A stretch of 64,000 bases of DNA from Lutimonas zeaxanthinifaciens (lineage in GTDB: Bacteria; Bacteroidota; Bacteroidia; Flavobacteriales; Flavobacteriaceae): the NCBI RefSeq assembly GCF_030503675.1, contig NZ_CP129964.1, positions 1,488,001-1,552,000 of the forward strand, written 5' to 3'. Below, piece by piece: positions 60,446 to 64,000 of the stretch. The position numbers were made by a program, and so were the translations under genes. The stretch's first letter is position 1; each line of letters opens with the position of its first letter. The notes under the pieces were generated by a model. The model was not told the origin of the DNA. It worked only from the letters and a program-made list of their open reading frames with translations, and searched no databases.

Positions 60446-61036
60446 ATGGTATTATACGGGGCAAGTGGTCACGCAAAAGTGGTTATTGACATTTTAAAAC
60501 GAAATAATATAAACGTATCACGTATTTTAGATGATAATGTTGAATTAGAATTTTTAAATGGATTTCCGGTAACTCACCGGGGAAAGATCAACGATATTCA
60601 TGAGGAACTGATTATCACTATCGGAGACAATAGAATCAGAAAGGTTATAGTTGATCAGAATTCATTTAATTATGGAAATGCAATACATCCGTCTTCAGTA
60701 ACTGATAATACGGTTAAAATAGGAGAAGGAAGTGTTGTTATGGCTGGTGCCGTAATTAATGCAGATACATTTATTGGAAAGCACTGTATTGTCAATACAA
60801 GTGCTTCGATCGATCATGACTGTTCTCTTCAAGATTATGTTCATATTTCGCCAAACGCAACAATTTGTGGAGGAATTAAAATTGGCGAAGGAACTCAAAT
60901 AGGAGCGGGAGCTGTTATTATGCCAAATTTGAAAATTGGTGAATGGTGCAAAATTGGAGCAGGAGCTGTAGTGATAAGTGATGTCCCAGATGGTGCAACG
61001 ATCGTTGGAAACCCCGGGAGAAATATTAAAATTTGA
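60446..61036 (+). CDS. PglD/NeuD-family sugar O/N-acetyltransferase
   Basis: This 196-residue protein has an N-terminal Rossmann-like UDP-sugar-binding part ('LYGASGHAKVVIDILKRNN') and a left-handed beta-helix (about residues 80-190: 'VKIGEGSVVMAGAVINADTFIGKHCIVNTSASIDHDCSLQDYVHISPNATICGG...'). The catalytic histidine is in 'SIDHDC' (near 120). PglD acetylates the 4-amino group of UDP-bacillosamine precursor. The position between the PglC-like and PglE-like genes supports that reaction. Confidence 0.93.
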   Translation: MVLYGASGHAKVVIDILKRNNINVSRILDDNVELEFLNGFPVTHRGKINDIHEELIITIGDNRIRKVIVDQNSFNYGNAIHPSSVTDNTVKIGEGSVVMAGAVINADTFIGKHCIVNTSASIDHDCSLQDYVHISPNATICGGIKIGEGTQIGAGAVIMPNLKIGEWCKIGAGAVVISDVPDGATIVGNPGRNIKI

Positions 61037-61096
61037 TTAGATAAAATTCTTGTAAAAAGAGAATTAGTCATATAATTAAACATTTTTAGTTAATAA

Positions 61097-62212
61097 ATGA
61101 ATAATAAAATTTGGCTTTCTTCACCTCATCTTACAGGAGAGGAACAAAAATATGTAAAGGAAGCTTTTGATACGAATTGGGTGGCTCCTCTGGGACCAAA
61201 TGTTAATGGCCTTGAGGAAGATATATGTAAATATACGGGTGCAAAATCCTGTTCAGCTCTAAGCTCTGGTACTGCTGCGATACATTTATCTTTGATCATG
61301 CTGGGAGTTGAAAAAGGAGATGAGGTTATTTGTTCATCCTTTACATTTTCCGCAACGGCAAATCCTATTCGTTATCAGCAGGCTATTCCGATTTTTGTAG
61401 ATTCAGAATCTCAAACATGGAACATGAGCCCCGAATTATTGGAGGAAGCGATAGTTGATCGATTATCTTCGGGTTCCAAACCGAAGGCTATTATTTTGGT
61501 TCATCTCTATGGTATGCCTGCCAAAATGGAAGAGCTGATGGCGATTTCAGAAAAATATGAAATTCCAGTTATTGAGGATGCAGCAGAGGCCCTGGGTTCT
61601 AAATACCGGGATCAGCCAATGGGTACATTTAGTGATTATGGAATATTTTCATTTAACGGAAATAAAATTATCACAACATCAGGAGGAGGTGCTTTGGTTT
61701 CCAAAAATACTGAGATTTGTAAAAAAGCAACTTTCCTTGCAACACAGGCAAGAGATCAGGCTCCCCATTATCAGCACTCTGAAATTGGATACAACTACCG
61801 GATGAGTAATATTATAGCAGGGATTGGACGAGGACAAATGGAAGTTTTAGATGATCGGGTTATATCAAGACGCAAGAATTTTGAATTCTACAAAAAAGAA
61901 CTATCGGAATTTACTGATATTCATTTTGTTGAAGAATCAGAAGGGTTTTATGCGAACAGATGGTTGACAACCATATTGACAGATAGCTTTGAAACCAGAG
62001 AAGAAATCAGGTTGTCACTAGAAAAAGATAATATTGAATCTCGACCTCTTTGGAAGCCAATGCATTTGCAGCCTGTTTTTAAAGGGTTCCCTGTTTACTC
62101 TGATGGTACGTCTGAAGATTTTTTTAATAGAGGGCTTTGCCTTCCAAGTGGTTCAAATTTGACAACTAATGAATTAAATAGAGTTGTTTCAAAATTAAAG
62201 TCGACACTTTAA
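61097..62212 (+). CDS. DegT/DnrJ/EryC1-type PLP aminotransferase (PglE-like)
   Basis: This 371-residue protein begins 'KIWLSSPHLTGEEQKYVKEAFDTNWVAPLGPNVNGLE' and has 'SALSSGTAAIHLSLIMLGV' (near 55-73), 'VIEDAAEALGSKY' (near 157-169, PLP-ring Asp), the PLP-lysine in 'FSFNGNKIITTSGGGALV' (near 185-202, Lys about 191) and 'GYNYRMSNIIAGIGRGQMEVLDD'. It closely fits the PglE group, which aminates C4 of UDP-4-keto-6-deoxy-GlcNAc made by the PglF-type dehydratase encoded at the window end. Confidence 0.93.
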   Translation: MNNKIWLSSPHLTGEEQKYVKEAFDTNWVAPLGPNVNGLEEDICKYTGAKSCSALSSGTAAIHLSLIMLGVEKGDEVICSSFTFSATANPIRYQQAIPIFVDSESQTWNMSPELLEEAIVDRLSSGSKPKAIILVHLYGMPAKMEELMAISEKYEIPVIEDAAEALGSKYRDQPMGTFSDYGIFSFNGNKIITTSGGGALVSKNTEICKKATFLATQARDQAPHYQHSEIGYNYRMSNIIAGIGRGQMEVLDDRVISRRKNFEFYKKELSEFTDIHFVEESEGFYANRWLTTILTDSFETREEIRLSLEKDNIESRPLWKPMHLQPVFKGFPVYSDGTSEDFFNRGLCLPSGSNLTTNELNRVVSKLKSTL

Positions 62213-62251
62213 AGAATAGATTCTAAATTCGAAATTCAAGAAAATAAAATA

Positions 62252-62280
62252 AACCCTAAGCGAAAGGACTACTTAGGGTT
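62252..62280 (+). repeat. Hairpin in the leader of the second WecB-like gene
   Basis: AACCCTAAG pairs with CTTAGGGTT around an 11-nt loop. There is no T-run, so it is not a standard terminator. It lies 22 bp before the ATG at 62303 and may affect mRNA stability or translation. Confidence 0.55.
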
Positions 62281-62302
62281 GGCAAGCATAATTAAAAATA
62301 TT

Positions 62303-63379
62303 ATGAAACTAGATATCATAGCCGGAGCAAGACCTAACTTTATGAAAATAGCTCCAATTATTGAGGCATTAGAGAAGGCGTCTGACCAAATTCAATATCG
62401 ACTTATCCATACAGGACAGCATTATGACAAGAAAATGTCCGGTAATTTTTTCGAACAATTGGGTATCCCGGAACCTGACATAAATCTTGAAGTGGGGTCA
62501 GGAACACAAGCCCAACAGACTGGTAGGATAATGGAGCGATATGAAGCCTTGTTACTAAAAGAACCTTGTGATTGGATGTTGTGTGTAGGAGATGTAACAT
62601 CAACAATGGCCTGTAGCATCGCAGCTAAAAAATTAAAACTAGGCGTCATTCATGTAGAAGAAGGAATTAGATCAAATGATTTGACAATGCCTGAGGAAAT
62701 CAATCGAATAGTTACGGACTCAATAACTGATATTTTTTATACAACCAGCGAAGTGGCCAATGAGAATTTACGAAAATTGGGCCATGAGGAATCAAAGATC
62801 AGGTATGTTGGTAATACTATGATAGATACGTTATTAAAAAATATGCCTCGCTTTATTCGGCCTGCAGCTTGGGATGATCATGACTTAAAGGAAAAAGGAT
62901 ACTTTGTTATGACACTTCATCGTCCTGCAAATGTCGATAAAGAAACAAAACTGAAAAAACTAATTGATGAGATTGTCGAAGGATCCAATGGAATGCCAAT
63001 TATATTTCCGGTTCATCCCAGGACCGCTAAGATTCTTAAAAGCTTAGGAATCAAAGCTGAGAATCTTCATATGATTGAACCTCTTGGCTATCTTGAATTT
63101 AACTACTTAGTTCAGCATTCTTTTGCTGTAGTTACAGATTCAGGAGGGATAACAGAAGAAACAACGGTTATGAAGGTACCTTGTATGACTTTAAGAGATA
63201 ATACCGAACGTCCTGAGACGATAACAATTGGAACCAATGAATTGGTAGGAACCAACCCACAAAATGTGGCACCATATATGAATAAACTTCATAAAGGAGA
63301 ATGGAAAATTGGAGATATACCTTATCTATGGGATGGTAAGACCGCTGTTCGAATTGTAGATGATCTTTTAACTCTATAA
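62303..63379 (+). CDS. UDP-N-acetylglucosamine 2-epimerase family protein (WecB/WbpI-like)
   Basis: From the ATG at 62303 the protein has 358 residues. 'KLDIIAGARPNFMKIAPIIEAL', 'RLIHTGQHYDKKMSGNFFEQLGIPEPDINLEVGSG', 'VGDVTSTMACSIAAKKLKLGVIHVEEGIRSND', 'MPEEINRIVTDSITDIFYTTSE' and 'VTDSGGITEETTVMKVPCMTLRDNTERPET' mark the non-hydrolysing 2-epimerase family. It differs clearly from the first epimerase gene (49238). The 'GARPNFMKIAP' start is common in enzymes acting on UDP-GlcNAc derivatives such as WbpI, but substrate choice is unproven. The TTG at 62279 is inside a hairpin and is rejected as start. Confidence 0.9.
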   Translation: MKLDIIAGARPNFMKIAPIIEALEKASDQIQYRLIHTGQHYDKKMSGNFFEQLGIPEPDINLEVGSGTQAQQTGRIMERYEALLLKEPCDWMLCVGDVTSTMACSIAAKKLKLGVIHVEEGIRSNDLTMPEEINRIVTDSITDIFYTTSEVANENLRKLGHEESKIRYVGNTMIDTLLKNMPRFIRPAAWDDHDLKEKGYFVMTLHRPANVDKETKLKKLIDEIVEGSNGMPIIFPVHPRTAKILKSLGIKAENLHMIEPLGYLEFNYLVQHSFAVVTDSGGITEETTVMKVPCMTLRDNTERPETITIGTNELVGTNPQNVAPYMNKLHKGEWKIGDIPYLWDGKTAVRIVDDLLTL

Positions 63380-63394
63380 AAAATCCTTTAAATC

Positions 63395-63431
63395 AAAGAC
63401 CATTTATGAATCCTGAAATGGTCTTTTTTTT
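63395..63431 (+). terminator. Terminator after the second WecB-like gene
   Basis: AAAGACCATTT pairs perfectly with AAATGGTCTTT (11 bp, 10-nt loop) and runs into eight T. It closes the long plus-strand operon. Confidence 0.92.
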
Positions 63432-63494
63432 GAAATCTAACCGTTTTCCATCAAAATTAATTCTACCCTAAAACAATGAAACAATTTTGTTCCT

Positions 63495-63502
63495 TATATT
63501 TG
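63495..63502 (+). promoter_or_regulatory. -7 box of the PglF-like gene
   Basis: TATATTTG, a full consensus match, lies 29 bp before the ATG at 63531. No clear -33 TTG at the standard distance. Confidence 0.55.
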
Positions 63503-63530
63503 TACTTTACAAACAAATAGCTTAACCCCC

Positions 63531-64000
63531 ATGACCAAATCTATTTTCAACAATGCAACTTATACCTCTCGATGGATCGTTTTGATGATCGATTTATCCT
63601 TAAGTATGCAGGCGTTCTTCTTAGCCTACTTGATTCGATTTAATTTCTCTCTTCAGTTCGGTGCATTTGATTTTACAAAGCAATTACCATTAGTTGGAAT
63701 GGCATCTCTTTTGGGATTTTTGACCGTCGGTTCGTTCAAGGGAATTGTCAGGCATACGGGAACCAAGGATGCCATTAATGTATTCTGGGCCTCAACGGTT
63801 GTTGCTGCTATTTTATTTACATCCGCTTTGGTAATCAGGAATTTTAATGTTTATCAGGTTTATTCAATTCCACTATCCATAATTTCTGTTCATTATTTAT
63901 TGAACATTGTCATCTTAATTGCAAGTCGATTCATCTTCAAATACTTGTTTGATCGAATCGCGTCAAACTATCAGAAACCAAAGAATGTTTTGATTTATGG
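63531..64000 (+). CDS. PglF/WbpM/CapD-type nucleotide-sugar dehydratase, N-terminal part only
   Basis: The frame is open from ATG 63531 to the window end (156 residues seen). The four membrane segments ('WIVLMIDLSLSMQAFFLAYLI', 'LVGMASLLGFLTVGSF', 'FWASTVVAAILFTSALVI', 'IISVHYLLNIVILIASRFIF') followed by 'KNVLIYG', the beginning of the Rossmann domain (usually VLIYGAG), match the membrane-anchored UDP-GlcNAc 4,6-dehydratases PglF, WbpM and CapD (about 620-650 residues). It would make the 4-keto sugar used by the PglE-like aminotransferase. It has its own promoter after a terminator. The catalytic part lies outside the window. Confidence 0.88.
   Translation, partial: MTKSIFNNATYTSRWIVLMIDLSLSMQAFFLAYLIRFNFSLQFGAFDFTKQLPLVGMASLLGFLTVGSFKGIVRHTGTKDAINVFWASTVVAAILFTSALVIRNFNVYQVYSIPLSIISVHYLLNIVILIASRFIFKYLFDRIASNYQKPKNVLIY

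Noticed and set aside
1-64000. Insertion sequences, prophage or toxin-antitoxin genes
   Set aside because: No transposase, phage structural or toxin-antitoxin family protein was recognised in any frame.

Overview
The window reads as chromosome of a marine-type member of the Bacteroidota, most likely Flavobacteriaceae. The evidence is AT-rich DNA, gene starts without Shine-Dalgarno sequences, many promoters with the Bacteroidota -7 box TAnnTTTG, a probable type IX secretion C-terminal signal, a BlaI / M56-TonB regulator pair, a TPR histidine kinase with NarL-type regulator, and a cyclophilin-FKBP fusion known from flavobacteria. I cannot name the species.

Positions 1-12.6 kb are mostly housekeeping and small accessory genes: the N-terminal part of a FAD/Fe-S oxidoreductase, a CsaA-type tRNA-binding protein, an Mpo1-like membrane protein, a redoxin, a BstA/YfiT-type DinB protein, an outer-membrane barrel protein, a dual immunophilin, a secreted protein, a Kdo-kinase-like LPS kinase, chorismate synthase, acylphosphatase, a TauE/SafE permease, tRNA-Ser(UGA), and a coupled DoxX plus Tat-exported Gfo/Idh/MocA pair. 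That pair lies between the tRNA-Ser gene and a second copy of the tRNA 3' end.

Positions 12.8-30.2 kb hold regulatory, export and metabolic genes: blaI-M56; an ABC-HlyD-TolC export operon whose ATPase has lost several catalytic motifs; hypD-hypE without any other hydrogenase gene in view; a DUF2452/TIGR03643/FAD-amine-oxidase operon; a small lipoprotein followed by a two-component system; and a glycerate kinase with a GntP permease. Three promoter regions here carry arrays of inverted half-sites at regular spacing.

Positions 30.4-64.0 kb are one long plus-strand surface-polysaccharide locus, visibly more AT-rich than the first half. In order it holds a WlbA/WbpB-like dehydrogenase; a promoter with a structured leader; rmlC-rmlD; a Wzm/Wzt ABC exporter whose ATPase carries a C-terminal extension; a P-loop/methyltransferase fusion; three unrelated-looking sulfotransferases; many glycosyltransferases, one broken by an in-frame TGA; a CMP-ulosonate module (NeuB-like synthase without SAF domain, CMP-transferase, Gfo/Idh, SDR, KdsC-like phosphatase); a LbH acetyltransferase; WecB; a Wzy/WaaL-like protein; a bi-domain oxidoreductase with a heparinase II/III-like protein; and a bacillosamine-type initiation module (PglC, PglD, PglE, a second WecB-like epimerase, then a PglF/WbpM-like dehydratase cut by the window end). 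Together these genes suggest a sulfated, acidic, rhamnose- or deoxysugar-containing glycan. It would be started on an amino-sugar-P-undecaprenol, possibly end-capped by the kinase/methyltransferase fusion, recognised by Wzt and exported by the ABC transporter.
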